Shown piece after piece: positions 27,669-35,887 of a stretch of 64,000 bases of DNA (positions within the stretch are counted from its first letter, which is position 1; every line of letters starts with the position of its first letter). A model generated the notes under the pieces. That model did not search any database and was not told where the DNA came from. It saw nothing but the letters and a program-made list of their open reading frames with translations. Source of the DNA: Mariniflexile sp. TRM1-10 (GTDB lineage Bacteria > Bacteroidota > Bacteroidia > Flavobacteriales > Flavobacteriaceae); NCBI RefSeq assembly GCF_003425985.1, contig NZ_CP022985.1:1463501-1527500 (forward strand), written 5' to 3'. The translations under genes and the position numbers were made by a program.

Positions 27669-28279
27669 CAACATACTTCATAACAGGAATCTCCACCAAT
27701 GTTGGTAAAACCATCGCTTCGGCTATCTTGGTTGAAGCTTTAGAAGCTGATTATTGGAAACCCATTCAAGCTGGAGAATTAGACAATAGCGATACCAAAA
27801 AAGTTCAAAGTTTAGTTTCAAATTCTAAATCGAAATTCCATCCCAATGCGTTTGCACTAAAAACGCCCATGAGTCCGCATGCAGCGGCGGAAATTGATGG
27901 TATTGATATTCATTTAAACCAAATTAAAGCGCCCAAGACCAAAAACAACCTCATTATAGAAGGCGCTGGCGGCTTATTAGTTCCTATAAATAATACCCAA
28001 ACAGTGTTGGATTTAATACACCCTGACTACAAAGCTATTGTGGTTTCTAGGCATTATTTAGGAAGCATCAACCACACCCTTTTAACCGTTAATCTTTTAA
28101 AAGAAAAAGGTTTTGATGTGTCTATAATCTTCAGTGGAAATGAACATAAAACCACCGAAGATATTATCAAAAAAATGACAAACGTCCCCATAATTGGACG
28201 CATTGATGAAGAACCTTATTTTGATAAAAATGTGGTTAAGGAGTATGCTGATGAATTCCTGCAAAAGGGAATCTCATAA
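27665..28279 (+). CDS. bioD: Dethiobiotin synthase
   Basis: BioD closes the ureido ring of dethiobiotin using ATP and CO2. The 204-residue protein has the P-loop variant TGISTNVGKT at the N-terminus, YWKPIQAG, and IEGAGGLLVPI, all hallmarks of BioD. Translationally coupled to the preceding DUF2007 gene (ATGA overlap). Confidence 0.95.
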   Translation: MTTYFITGISTNVGKTIASAILVEALEADYWKPIQAGELDNSDTKKVQSLVSNSKSKFHPNAFALKTPMSPHAAAEIDGIDIHLNQIKAPKTKNNLIIEGAGGLLVPINNTQTVLDLIHPDYKAIVVSRHYLGSINHTLLTVNLLKEKGFDVSIIFSGNEHKTTEDIIKKMTNVPIIGRIDEEPYFDKNVVKEYADEFLQKGIS

Positions 28280-28319
28280 TTTTTTTTAAAGAATGAATTT
28301 AACGTATAACAAAAATGGG

Positions 28320-28339
28320 ATTTCCGCCTTCGCGGAAAT
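28320..28339. repeat. Short palindrome ahead of bioA
   Basis: TTTCCGC at 28321-28327 pairs with GCGGAAA at 28332-28338. It ends 9 bases before the bioA ATG and could affect ribosome access. It resembles the hairpin at 23628-23647. Confidence 0.5.
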
Positions 28340-28347
28340 AAAAAAAT

Positions 28348-29613
28348 ATGACATTACAAGACCGCGATAAAAAACACCTTTGGCACCCTTTAACGCAACA
28401 CAAATTGCACCCCGAAACCATTGCCATTACCAAAGCAAAAGGCTGTGTTTTAACAGATGAAAACGGGAATGACTATATAGACGCCATCGCTTCTTGGTAC
28501 ACCTGCATGTACGGGCATTGCAACGCATATATTATTAGTAAAGTTTCTGCCCAAATGCAGCAATTAGATCAGGTCGTTTTTAGTGGTTTTACCCATGAAC
28601 CTGCTATAAAACTAAGCGAAGCTCTCATTAAAATTCTTCCGGAAAACCAAAACAAAATTTTCTTTAGTGACAATGGTTCTACATCTGTGGAAATTGGCAT
28701 TAAAATGGCGTTACAATATCACTTTAACAACGGTGAAAAAAGAAACGTTTTAATCGCTTTTGAAGATGGTTTTCATGGTGACACGTTTGGTGCCATGAGT
28801 GTTTCAGGATTATCGGTTTACAACGGGCCATTTGAAGACTTCTTTTTAGATGTAAAACGCATTCCAACACCAAATGGCAAAAACCATGAAGCCATTTTAA
28901 CTACCTTAAAATCTATTGTAAAAACCAATAAAGTAGCAGGTTTTGTTTACGAACCTTTAGTACAAGGTGCTGCTGCCATGAAAATGCATAACCCTGATGG
29001 TTTAAACGACATCCTAAAGTTCTGTAAAACCAATAACATCATAACTGTTGCCGATGAAGTAATGACTGGTTTTGGTAAAACCGGAAAACATTTTGCTTCA
29101 TTACATATAGAAACGAAACCCGATGTTATGTGTTTAAGCAAAGCCTTAACTGGCGGTTTATTACCTATGGCAATTACATCATGTACACAGGAAATCTACG
29201 ATGCTTTTTATAGTGACGATATCAGTAAAGGTTTGTTTCATGGGCACACCTACTCTGCCAATCCACTGGCATGTACGGCGGCTTTGGCAAGTATTGAATT
29301 GCTGCAATCGACAGAAATACAAAATAATATACAACGTGTTATTGCTTCACACGAAGCATTCAATGAGCGTATCCAAAATCATCCAAAAGTAAAAGCAACC
29401 CGACAAACAGGGGTTATCTTTGCCCTCGATTTAAATGTTGAAATGGCTCGTTATGGTAATCTTCGTGATAAGCTATTCAAATTTTTTATGGATAATGGCG
29501 TGTTTTTACGCCCACTTGGGAATACCATTTACATTCAAGCACCTTACGTTATTACTAAAAAACAGCTAGAAAAAGTTTATAAAACTATTGAAGAAGCTTT
29601 AGCAATAGTGTAA
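28348..29613 (+). CDS. bioA: Adenosylmethionine--8-amino-7-oxononanoate transaminase
   Basis: A class-III PLP aminotransferase of 421 residues that uses S-adenosylmethionine as amino donor to make DAPA. Marks include HLWHPLTQH at the N-terminus, ASWYTCMYGHCN, the FSDNGSTSVEIGIKMA cofactor region, GFHGDTFGAMSVSG, DEVMTGFGKTGKHFA and the PLP lysine in CLSKALTGG. It follows bioD after 68 bases containing a palindrome. Confidence 0.96.
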   Translation: MTLQDRDKKHLWHPLTQHKLHPETIAITKAKGCVLTDENGNDYIDAIASWYTCMYGHCNAYIISKVSAQMQQLDQVVFSGFTHEPAIKLSEALIKILPENQNKIFFSDNGSTSVEIGIKMALQYHFNNGEKRNVLIAFEDGFHGDTFGAMSVSGLSVYNGPFEDFFLDVKRIPTPNGKNHEAILTTLKSIVKTNKVAGFVYEPLVQGAAAMKMHNPDGLNDILKFCKTNNIITVADEVMTGFGKTGKHFASLHIETKPDVMCLSKALTGGLLPMAITSCTQEIYDAFYSDDISKGLFHGHTYSANPLACTAALASIELLQSTEIQNNIQRVIASHEAFNERIQNHPKVKATRQTGVIFALDLNVEMARYGNLRDKLFKFFMDNGVFLRPLGNTIYIQAPYVITKKQLEKVYKTIEEALAIV

Positions 29614-29628
29614 ATTTGCGCACTGAAC

Positions 29629-29697
29629 GTCAATCTGAACATGTTTCAGATTCACATCACAAAATCATGAGATGCTGAAATAAATTCAGCATGACGA
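29629..29697. repeat. Intergenic repeat of the TTCAGCATGACG type
   Basis: The gap between bioA and the ketosynthase gene contains CGTCAATCTGAACATG, TTTCAGATTC and AAATTCAGCATGACG, an arrangement I have seen often between flavobacterial genes. The ends are roughly complementary. Confidence 0.5.
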
Positions 29698-29703
29698 AAA
29701 ACT

Positions 29704-30858
29704 ATGTTCAAACCAATTTCCATAACAGCTATTGCATCCATTTCGCCATTAGGAAAATCCTTAAGCGAGGCTTGGAATAGCTATCTAAACAACAAACATT
29801 ATATTACCGAAAAGCCGTTTGGAAACGAAAAACATTTAGTTGCCGAAATTCCTTCAGAAGCTAAACTAGCTATTGAAACTTTAAGACAGTCTGATAACAA
29901 ATACAAATCGTTAGACGACACTGTTTTATATGCCATTTATACCTCTAGACAAGCCGTAAAAAATGCTGGCTGGAATGGTTCAGATAATTTTGGGATAAAC
30001 ATAGGCTCTTCCCGTGGCGCCACACAACTTTTTGAAACCTATTACGACGATTTTTTAAAAAACAATAAAGCGCAAACTTTAAGCTCACCCACTACAACCT
30101 TAGGCAATATATCATCGTGGGTTGCTCATGATTTACAAACCCAAGGACCCGAAATTAGTCATTCCATCACCTGTTCGACAGCATTACACGCTATCCTAAA
30201 TGGTATCGCATGGATAAACGCAGGCATGTGCAGCAAGTTTTTAGTTGGTGGTAGCGAAGCTCCTTTAACAGCGTTTACCATTGCGCAGATGCAAGCCTTA
30301 AAAGTATATGCCCGAGAGAATAATGACTTCCCCTGTCGTGCCTTAGACCTTGATAAAACCCAAAACACCATGGTCTTAGGCGAAGGCGCCTCTATGGCTT
30401 GTTTAGAAATTGGCGAAACAGAAAATGCTTTAGCCTTCATTAAGGGCTTTGGCTATGCTACCGAAATTTTAGAACATAATATTTCCATTTCCAGCGATGC
30501 CACCTGTTTTCAAAAATCGATGCAGATGGCGTTAGGTAATACAAATCCAGATGACGTTGATGTTATCGTAATGCATGCTCCTGGCACCATAAAGGGTGAT
30601 TTATCTGAATACCATGCCATAAATAAAATATTCTGTAAAAAAACACCTGCATTAACTACCAACAAATGGAAAGTAGGACATAGTTTTGGTGCTTCTGGTA
30701 TGCTGAATATTGAATTAGCACTTTTAATGATTCAACATCAAGCGTTTATTGGAGTTCCTTATTTAGAAAAACAAAAAACGCCTCATCAACTTAAAACCAT
30801 TCTTGTTAATGCCGTGGGTTTTGGCGGAAATGCGGTATCGATTTTACTTTCAAAATAA
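29704..30858 (+). CDS. Beta-ketoacyl-ACP synthase (FabF-like) in the biotin operon
   Basis: The 384-residue thiolase-fold protein keeps the full condensing triad: C157 (SITCSTALHA), H291 (MHAPGTIKGD) and H326 (VGHSFGASGML). It is of the KAS I/II type, not KAS III, and is somewhat shorter than FabF (about 410). It lies between bioA and bioB on the same strand. No bioC or bioH is seen in the window, so this enzyme may help build the pimeloyl chain or supply its acyl-ACP; that role is inferred from position only. Confidence 0.85.
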   Translation: MFKPISITAIASISPLGKSLSEAWNSYLNNKHYITEKPFGNEKHLVAEIPSEAKLAIETLRQSDNKYKSLDDTVLYAIYTSRQAVKNAGWNGSDNFGINIGSSRGATQLFETYYDDFLKNNKAQTLSSPTTTLGNISSWVAHDLQTQGPEISHSITCSTALHAILNGIAWINAGMCSKFLVGGSEAPLTAFTIAQMQALKVYARENNDFPCRALDLDKTQNTMVLGEGASMACLEIGETENALAFIKGFGYATEILEHNISISSDATCFQKSMQMALGNTNPDDVDVIVMHAPGTIKGDLSEYHAINKIFCKKTPALTTNKWKVGHSFGASGMLNIELALLMIQHQAFIGVPYLEKQKTPHQLKTILVNAVGFGGNAVSILLSK

Positions 30859-31038
30859 TAGCGTAGAATAACGAGTGCAAATTATCCTACAGAAACGCTT
30901 TTGTATAAAAGTTAAAAAAACTTGTGGTAATTGCTTCCTTTATCGTGATAAAAGTATCTTTTAAAGTTAAATTTATAACACCAATATTAATATTTGTTAA
31001 GCATTATGCTTATTTTTGATTTTACTAACCATAGATTT

Positions 31039-32127
31039 ATGAGCGAGACAAAACACAATTGGACAAAAGAAGAGATTTTAAATATATACAACAAACCATT
31101 AATGGAATTGCTTTACGAAGCTGCTACCGTTCACCGTTTGCACCACGACCCAAATACGGTACAGGTTAGTACTTTGGTTTCCATAAAAACAGGTGGCTGT
31201 TCTGAAGATTGTGGGTATTGTCCGCAAGCAGCTCGCTACAATACCAATATTGAGGGTAACGATTTAATGCCTGTTCAACAAGTAAAAGCACAAGCATTAC
31301 GTGCTAAATCTAGCGGAAGCTCACGCGTTTGTATGGGTGCTGCATGGCGTAATGTAAAAGATGGCGAAGAGTTTGACCAAGTGTTGGAAATGGTGCGTAC
31401 CATCAACAAACTAGATATGGAAGTGTGTTGTACTCTAGGCATGATTACCGAAAACCAAGCAAAGCGCTTGGCTGAGGCTGGATTATATGCTTATAATCAT
31501 AATTTAGATTCTTCGGAAGAATATTATAAAGAAGTGATTTCTACACGTGGTTTCGAAGATCGTTTACAAACTATCGATAATGTTCGAAAAACCAACGTGA
31601 CCGTTTGTAGTGGTGGTATTATTGGTATGGGCGAAAAAATTGAAGACAGAGCTGGTATGTTGGTAGCACTTTCTACGTTAAATCCGCAACCAGAATCGGT
31701 GCCAATTAATGCATTGGTGGCTGTTGAAGGCACACCCCTTGAAGACCAAGAACCTGTTTCTATTTGGGAAATGGTACGTATGGTAGCAACCACCCGTATT
31801 GTGATGCCAGAAACCCAAGTGCGTTTAAGTGCCGGAAGAACACAAATGACCCGTGAAGGGCAAGCCATGTGTTTCTTTGCTGGAGCGAACTCTATTTTTG
31901 CTGGCGACAAACTGCTTACTACACCAAACCCAGACGTAAATGAAGACATGAAAATGTTTGAGTTACTTGGTTTAAATCCGCAAAAACCATTTATTAAAAA
32001 AATGCAACCGCAAACGGTAGAGGCTACAGATTCTCAATACCAAGCCTTGGGTGAGAAACCAAAATGGACACGTCCAGAACATAGAATTGAACGAAACGAA
32101 ACTGCAAAAGCAAAGGCTAATAAATAA
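31039..32127 (+). CDS. bioB: Biotin synthase
   Basis: This radical-SAM enzyme inserts sulphur into dethiobiotin. The Cx3Cx2C cluster is at C54, C58 and C61 (GGCSEDCGYCPQAARY); the second-cluster arginine/cysteine region is also present (VCMGAAWR, EVCCTLGM, RLSAGRTQM). I start at the ATG at 31039 (MSETKHNWTKEEI), which matches the usual flavobacterial start; an ATG at 30994 would add 15 residues. The product is 362 residues. Confidence 0.97.
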   Translation: MSETKHNWTKEEILNIYNKPLMELLYEAATVHRLHHDPNTVQVSTLVSIKTGGCSEDCGYCPQAARYNTNIEGNDLMPVQQVKAQALRAKSSGSSRVCMGAAWRNVKDGEEFDQVLEMVRTINKLDMEVCCTLGMITENQAKRLAEAGLYAYNHNLDSSEEYYKEVISTRGFEDRLQTIDNVRKTNVTVCSGGIIGMGEKIEDRAGMLVALSTLNPQPESVPINALVAVEGTPLEDQEPVSIWEMVRMVATTRIVMPETQVRLSAGRTQMTREGQAMCFFAGANSIFAGDKLLTTPNPDVNEDMKMFELLGLNPQKPFIKKMQPQTVEATDSQYQALGEKPKWTRPEHRIERNETAKAKANK

Positions 32128-32172
32128 CTGTTATTACAGCAAAAGCCAAGTAATAGGACAGTTTTAAAAACA

Positions 32173-32208
32173 AAAAACCCTTTACTAAACGAATAGTAAA
32201 GGGTTTTT
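32173..32208 (+). terminator. Terminator of bioB, part of a duplicated segment
   Basis: AAAAACCCTTTACTA at 32173-32187 pairs with TAGTAAAGGGTTTTT at 32194-32208. A near copy is at 33449-33485, where it ends rng. Confidence 0.85.
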
Positions 32209-32211
32209 AAG

Positions 32212-32347
32212 TTATTTAATTTGATTACCATCTTTATCAAAAAAGTGGTATTCTAAATACGTGTAAGCATCTCTTGGTAAAATTTTAACTCATTTTTTGT
32301 GTTCAAAAAACCATTTTGAACGTGTTGATCGAAAACCTTTTGTTAAA
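32212..32347 (-). pseudogene. Remnant of rng 3' end (second copy)
   Basis: This stretch repeats the last 45 codons of rng (33488-33623) with five substitutions over the 163-base block compared. A TGG-to-TGA change gives an in-frame stop (32290-32292 on the minus strand), so it cannot be functional. Together with the copied terminator it forms one half of a direct repeat bracketing the GDPD gene. Confidence 0.85.
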
Positions 32348-32362
32348 TTATAATGTATTTTC

Positions 32363-33226
32363 TTATTTATATTTGTTTGTCAAAATTTTTCCGTCTTTAA
32401 TTTCTAACGCTCTATCCGGGATGTCTGTCATAACTGCATAAACCCCTAAATCCATTAATCTTTTAATTTCTTCAATATTATTTACGGTATATACATGAGT
32501 CTTTAACCCCTGTTCAGTTGCTGTAGCTATAAATTCTTTAATAAGTGTAAAATCATTAGGAATGGCAATGCCAAAAGAATTAATGGTTTTCGCTTCGTCT
32601 ATATATTTTTTATCTACCTTAGATACTATATAAATAATTTTGATATCGGCGTTCAATAACCGAATTTTCATAAGAGAAGTAAAGTTAAATGAAGAAACAA
32701 TTACTTCATCACTTACTCCCATTTTCTCTATAACTGTTAAAACTTTGTTCTCTATATTTCCTACCTTCATTTCAAGATAAACTTCTATTTTACCTTTAGA
32801 TAACTTAAATACATCTCTTAATGTTGGGATTTTTTCATTTATATAATTTTGTCCAAATTTATCTGGACAACCAACTTTTATTAATGAAAGTTCTTCGTAT
32901 GTCATTTGAGAAATAGCACCTTTTTCTCCAAAAGAACTTGTTCTGTCTACAGATGAATCGTGAATGACAACTAATGAATCATCTTTAGTTTTATGAAGAT
33001 CAAATTCAATATAATCTGCTTTAATATCAATAGCTTTTTGAAATGCTGCCATTGTGTTTTCTGGTGCTAAATCTGCTCCACCTCTATGGGCAATTACTTT
33101 TGTATAATAGATTGGATTTTGTTTTGAAAAATCAGCAGGAAATAAACCGTCTTGTGTTATAATATCATCTGTTTGACAAGAACAGATTATTAACTTAGCA
33201 AAAAAAAGTATAGATTTATTTATCAT
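32363..33226 (-). CDS. Glycerophosphodiester phosphodiesterase family lipoprotein
   Basis: A 287-residue protein with a lipoprotein signal (LIICSC near residue 17) and a GDPD TIM barrel: AHRGGADLAPENTMAAFQ (catalytic His and Glu), EFDLHKTKDDSLVVIHD (metal ligands and second catalytic His), and EMKV later. It hydrolyses glycerophosphodiesters from lipid turnover to glycerol-3-phosphate and an alcohol, in the periplasm. The gene lies between two copies of the rng 3' end, which implies a recent rearrangement. Confidence 0.92.
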   Translation of the reverse strand: MINKSILFFAKLIICSCQTDDIITQDGLFPADFSKQNPIYYTKVIAHRGGADLAPENTMAAFQKAIDIKADYIEFDLHKTKDDSLVVIHDSSVDRTSSFGEKGAISQMTYEELSLIKVGCPDKFGQNYINEKIPTLRDVFKLSKGKIEVYLEMKVGNIENKVLTVIEKMGVSDEVIVSSFNFTSLMKIRLLNADIKIIYIVSKVDKKYIDEAKTINSFGIAIPNDFTLIKEFIATATEQGLKTHVYTVNNIEEIKRLMDLGVYAVMTDIPDRALEIKDGKILTNKYK

Positions 33227-33334
33227 TTTTATAAATAGTTTAGACGAACTAAATATATGAAAAAAACAAATTGATTATTCTTTTTTTAATTAAGTATTAA
33301 ATCAACTATTTTATTGCCAAAATCAATAAAAAGG

Positions 33335-33354
33335 ATATATATATATATATATAT
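33335..33354. repeat. (AT)10 dinucleotide tract
   Basis: Ten AT units in a row between the GDPD gene start and the rng terminator. It lies about 110 bases upstream of the GDPD start, so length change could affect its promoter. Confidence 0.8.
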
Positions 33355-33446
33355 TTGGTAGAAAAATATACCAAAAGGATAGTGTTTTAACAATTATCCG
33401 AATGCTTCGATACAATTTCAATACATCCAAGTTATACAATTTAAAA

Positions 33447-33485
33447 AAAAAAAACCCTTACTAAACAAATAGTAAAGGGTTTTTA
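33447..33485 (-). terminator. Terminator of rng
   Basis: On the minus strand AAAAACCCTTTACTA, a loop, then TAGTAAGGGTT and a run of about 12 T. Copy at 32173-32208. Confidence 0.88.
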
Positions 33486-33487
33486 AG

Positions 33488-35035
33488 TTATTTAATTTGA
33501 TTACCATCTTTATCAAAAAAGTGATATTCTAAATATGTGTAAGCATCTCTTGGTAAAATTTTAACCCATTTTTTGTGTTCAAAAAACCATTTTGAACGTG
33601 TTGATGGAAAACCTTTTGTTAAAAAGGCTGCTATAAAAGGATGTGTGTTTAAGGTCAACTTTTTATAGTCTTTTTTTAATAGTTGTTCTAGGTCGTGTGT
33701 TATTTTTGTCACAATTCCTATAGGTGCATCTACCTCAGATCCATTATTTACCTCATCAGGGTTTTCTTCCTGGGTTTTAATGTTCATTTCTGGGCGAACG
33801 CGCTGTCTTGTTATTTGTATCAAACCAAACTTACTTGGAGGCAATATTTTGTGTTTAGCTCTGTCATCCTTCATTTCATCACGAAGGTGATTGAATAGCT
33901 TTTGCCTGTTTTCAGCACTGTTCATATCAATAAAATCTACTACTATAATGCCCCCCATATCACGTAATCGTAATTGGCGTGCCATTTCGGTAGCAGCTAT
34001 TAAGTTAACTTCTAGTGCCGTATCCTCTTGGTTATTGGCTTTGTTAGACCTATTTCCACTATTTACATCTATAACATGTAAAGCTTCGGTGTGTTCTATT
34101 ATTAGATACGCACCTTTTGCCATAGAAACGGTTTTCCCAAAGGAGGTTTTAATTTGTCTTTCAATCCCAAATTTTTCAAAAATGGGAACATTTGATTGAT
34201 ACAATTTAACTATTGATTCTTTGTTTGGTGCAATTTCTTGCACGTAATCTTTAATTTGAATGTAAAGCGCTTCATCATCAACATGAATACTTGTAAAGGT
34301 GTCGTTGAATATGTCTCGTAAAATAGACGAGGCTTTATTCATTTCACCTAATACTTTACTTGGATGATGTGCTTTGTGTAGCTTTTTACACATTGCCGTC
34401 CAACGACTAAGCAAATTTTGTAAATCTCTATCTAGTTCAGCTACTTTTTTGCCTTGTGCTACAGTGCGTACAATAATGCCAAACCCCGGTGGCGTAATGC
34501 TTTTTACCAATCGTTTTAAGCGGTCTTTCTCTTCTTTGTCTTCTATTTTTTGAGAAATAGAAATACGGTTGGAAAAAGGCACTAAAACAATATATCTACC
34601 AGCAATAGAAAGCTCAGAGCTTATTCTAGGACCTTTGGTCGATATGGGTTCTTTTACTATTTGTACCAATAGCGATTGATTTGATTTTAAGACATCAGAA
34701 ATCTTTCCGTCTTTATCAATATCTTTTTCAAATGGGAAATTTTTTAAAGTAAAATCTTTTAGTTTACCTGTGCTTACACTTTTTGTGAACTTTAAAAGCG
34801 AAGGTAGCTTTGGACCTAAATCATGATAATGCAAAAACGCATCTTTTTCATAACCTACATTAACAAATGCAGCGTTTAGTCCAGGAACAGCTTTTCTTAT
34901 TTTGGCTATAAACACATCACCAACCGAAAAGTTATTACCATCTTCCTCTTTTTGTAATTCAATAAGTTTTCCATCTTTTAATAAGGCAAAATCAACGTGC
35001 TCGGAACTAGATCGAATAATCAATTCTTTATCCAT
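33488..35035 (-). CDS. rng: Ribonuclease G (Rne/Rng family)
   Basis: RNase G is a single-strand endoribonuclease that matures 16S rRNA and decays mRNAs. The 515-residue protein has the S1-like RNA-binding N-terminus (VGDVFIAKIRKAVPGLNAAFVNVG), the sensor region (TKGPRISSELSIAG), and the catalytic DNase I-like part with HVIDVNSGN and GIIVVDFIDM (metal-binding aspartates). The last 45 codons are duplicated 1.3 kb away beyond the GDPD gene. The copy in this gene is intact. Confidence 0.96.
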   Translation of the reverse strand: MDKELIIRSSSEHVDFALLKDGKLIELQKEEDGNNFSVGDVFIAKIRKAVPGLNAAFVNVGYEKDAFLHYHDLGPKLPSLLKFTKSVSTGKLKDFTLKNFPFEKDIDKDGKISDVLKSNQSLLVQIVKEPISTKGPRISSELSIAGRYIVLVPFSNRISISQKIEDKEEKDRLKRLVKSITPPGFGIIVRTVAQGKKVAELDRDLQNLLSRWTAMCKKLHKAHHPSKVLGEMNKASSILRDIFNDTFTSIHVDDEALYIQIKDYVQEIAPNKESIVKLYQSNVPIFEKFGIERQIKTSFGKTVSMAKGAYLIIEHTEALHVIDVNSGNRSNKANNQEDTALEVNLIAATEMARQLRLRDMGGIIVVDFIDMNSAENRQKLFNHLRDEMKDDRAKHKILPPSKFGLIQITRQRVRPEMNIKTQEENPDEVNNGSEVDAPIGIVTKITHDLEQLLKKDYKKLTLNTHPFIAAFLTKGFPSTRSKWFFEHKKWVKILPRDAYTYLEYHFFDKDGNQIK

Positions 35036-35066
35036 TAAGTTAATTTTTATCCATACTTTCAGAATA

Positions 35067-35101
35067 AAGTTAAAAGTTAAAAGTTAAAAGTTAAAAGTTT
35101 A
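35067..35101. repeat. Heptamer tandem repeat AAAGTTA x 5
   Basis: Four exact AAAGTTA units and one AAAGTTT, followed by CAACAACTAACAACTAAC-like sequence. Lies just upstream of rng. Degenerate relatives occur upstream of lspA (360-400). Confidence 0.85.
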
Positions 35102-35230
35102 TAAGACTAGTAACCAACAACTAACAACTAACAACCATCAACTAAACCGTACAGATGGATTAAACAATATTTTTCACAGGATTTTTAATATCCGTGGAGT
35201 TCATAAAACACTAAAAAGTGTCTAAAAATT

Positions 35231-35244
35231 TAATGAACTCATTT
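35231..35244 (-). repeat. Near copy of the AAACGAGTTCATTA motif
   Basis: Minus-strand AAATGAGTTCATTA, one base different from the motif at 1147, 39968 and 60316. Confidence 0.4.
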
Positions 35245-35270
35245 CAAAGAACTTTGTTGTTTTAAACCGA

Positions 35271-35297
35271 AAAAAGTAGTTTATATAACTACTTTTT
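35271..35297 (-). terminator. Terminator of the 30-residue basic protein gene
   Basis: AAAAAGTAGTT (35271-35281) and AACTACTTTTT (35287-35297) pair fully; a T-run follows on the minus strand. Confidence 0.8.
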
Positions 35298-35302
35298 AAG
35301 CC

Positions 35303-35395
35303 TTACTTTTTCTTTTTGTGACGGTTAGCACGTGCACGCTTTTTTCTTTTGTGCGTTGCTACCTTATGTCTCTTACGTTTTTTACCACTTGGCAT
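35303..35395 (-). CDS. 30-residue Lys/Arg-rich protein, ribosomal-protein-like
   Basis: This gene is too short for usual ORF limits. It encodes MPSGKKRKRHKVATHKRKKR followed by ARANRHKKKK and a stop. About two thirds of the residues are basic. Near-identical short proteins are encoded close to rng and HU genes in many Flavobacteriaceae, and the composition suggests rRNA binding; it is reminiscent of the small AURKAIP1/COX24-type (bS22/mS38) ribosomal proteins, though this is not shown. It lies between hup and rng, all on the minus strand, and has its own terminator. Confidence 0.8.
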   Translation of the reverse strand: MPSGKKRKRHKVATHKRKKRARANRHKKKK

Positions 35396-35457
35396 AAATA
35401 GTGTATTTTTTGATTAATAATTTATCTAATGCTGAAACAATTTCAGCCAATGCGTTT

Positions 35458-35748
35458 TTATTTAACGTCTACATTTGTTTTAACGCCCTCAACAAAAACT
35501 TTTGCTGGCTTAAATGCAGGGATATTATGAGATGGTATTTTTATGGTAGTGTTTTTTGAAATGTTTCTACCTGTTTTTTCAGCTCTTGTTTTAATAATAA
35601 AGCTACCAAAGCCTCTTAAGTAAACATTATCACCACTTTCTAAAGAAGATTTTACTTCTTCCATAAATGTTTCAACAGTTGCTTGAACATCTCCTTTTTC
35701 AATTCCTAATTTGTCAGAAATTTTTGCTACTATATCAGCCTTAGTCAT
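35458..35748 (-). CDS. hup: HU family DNA-binding protein
   Basis: A 96-residue histone-like protein with the N-terminal helices (MTKADIVAKISDKLGIEKG), the GSFIIKTRAEKTGRN beta-arm start, and the IPSHNIPAFKPAK segment of the DNA-clamping arm. It bends and compacts DNA. A consensus promoter lies 45 bases upstream at 35793-35825. Confidence 0.96.
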   Translation of the reverse strand: MTKADIVAKISDKLGIEKGDVQATVETFMEEVKSSLESGDNVYLRGFGSFIIKTRAEKTGRNISKNTTIKIPSHNIPAFKPAKVFVEGVKTNVDVK

Positions 35749-35792
35749 TTTAATATATTTTTTTTAAGTTACTATAAATTTTAAAAGGGATG

Positions 35793-35825
35793 CAAATATA
35801 GGAATTTAAAATTCAATATTTCAAA
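35793..35825 (-). promoter_or_regulatory. Promoter of hup
   Basis: On the minus strand TTTG (35825-35822) and TATATTTG (35800-35793) are 21 bases apart, a full Bacteroidota consensus. Confidence 0.75.
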
Positions 35826-35887
35826 CCTAATTCATTAAAATTTAAGATTATAAACGTTTATTTTTGTTGGCAGCATTTATTTAATTA

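Noticed and set aside
31524..31949. Minus-strand ORF of 141 residues
   Set aside because: It lies inside bioB.
35067..35101. Heptamer array as a CRISPR or iteron origin
   Set aside because: Units are 7 bases without spacers and no cas or rep genes are near. It is a simple tandem repeat.
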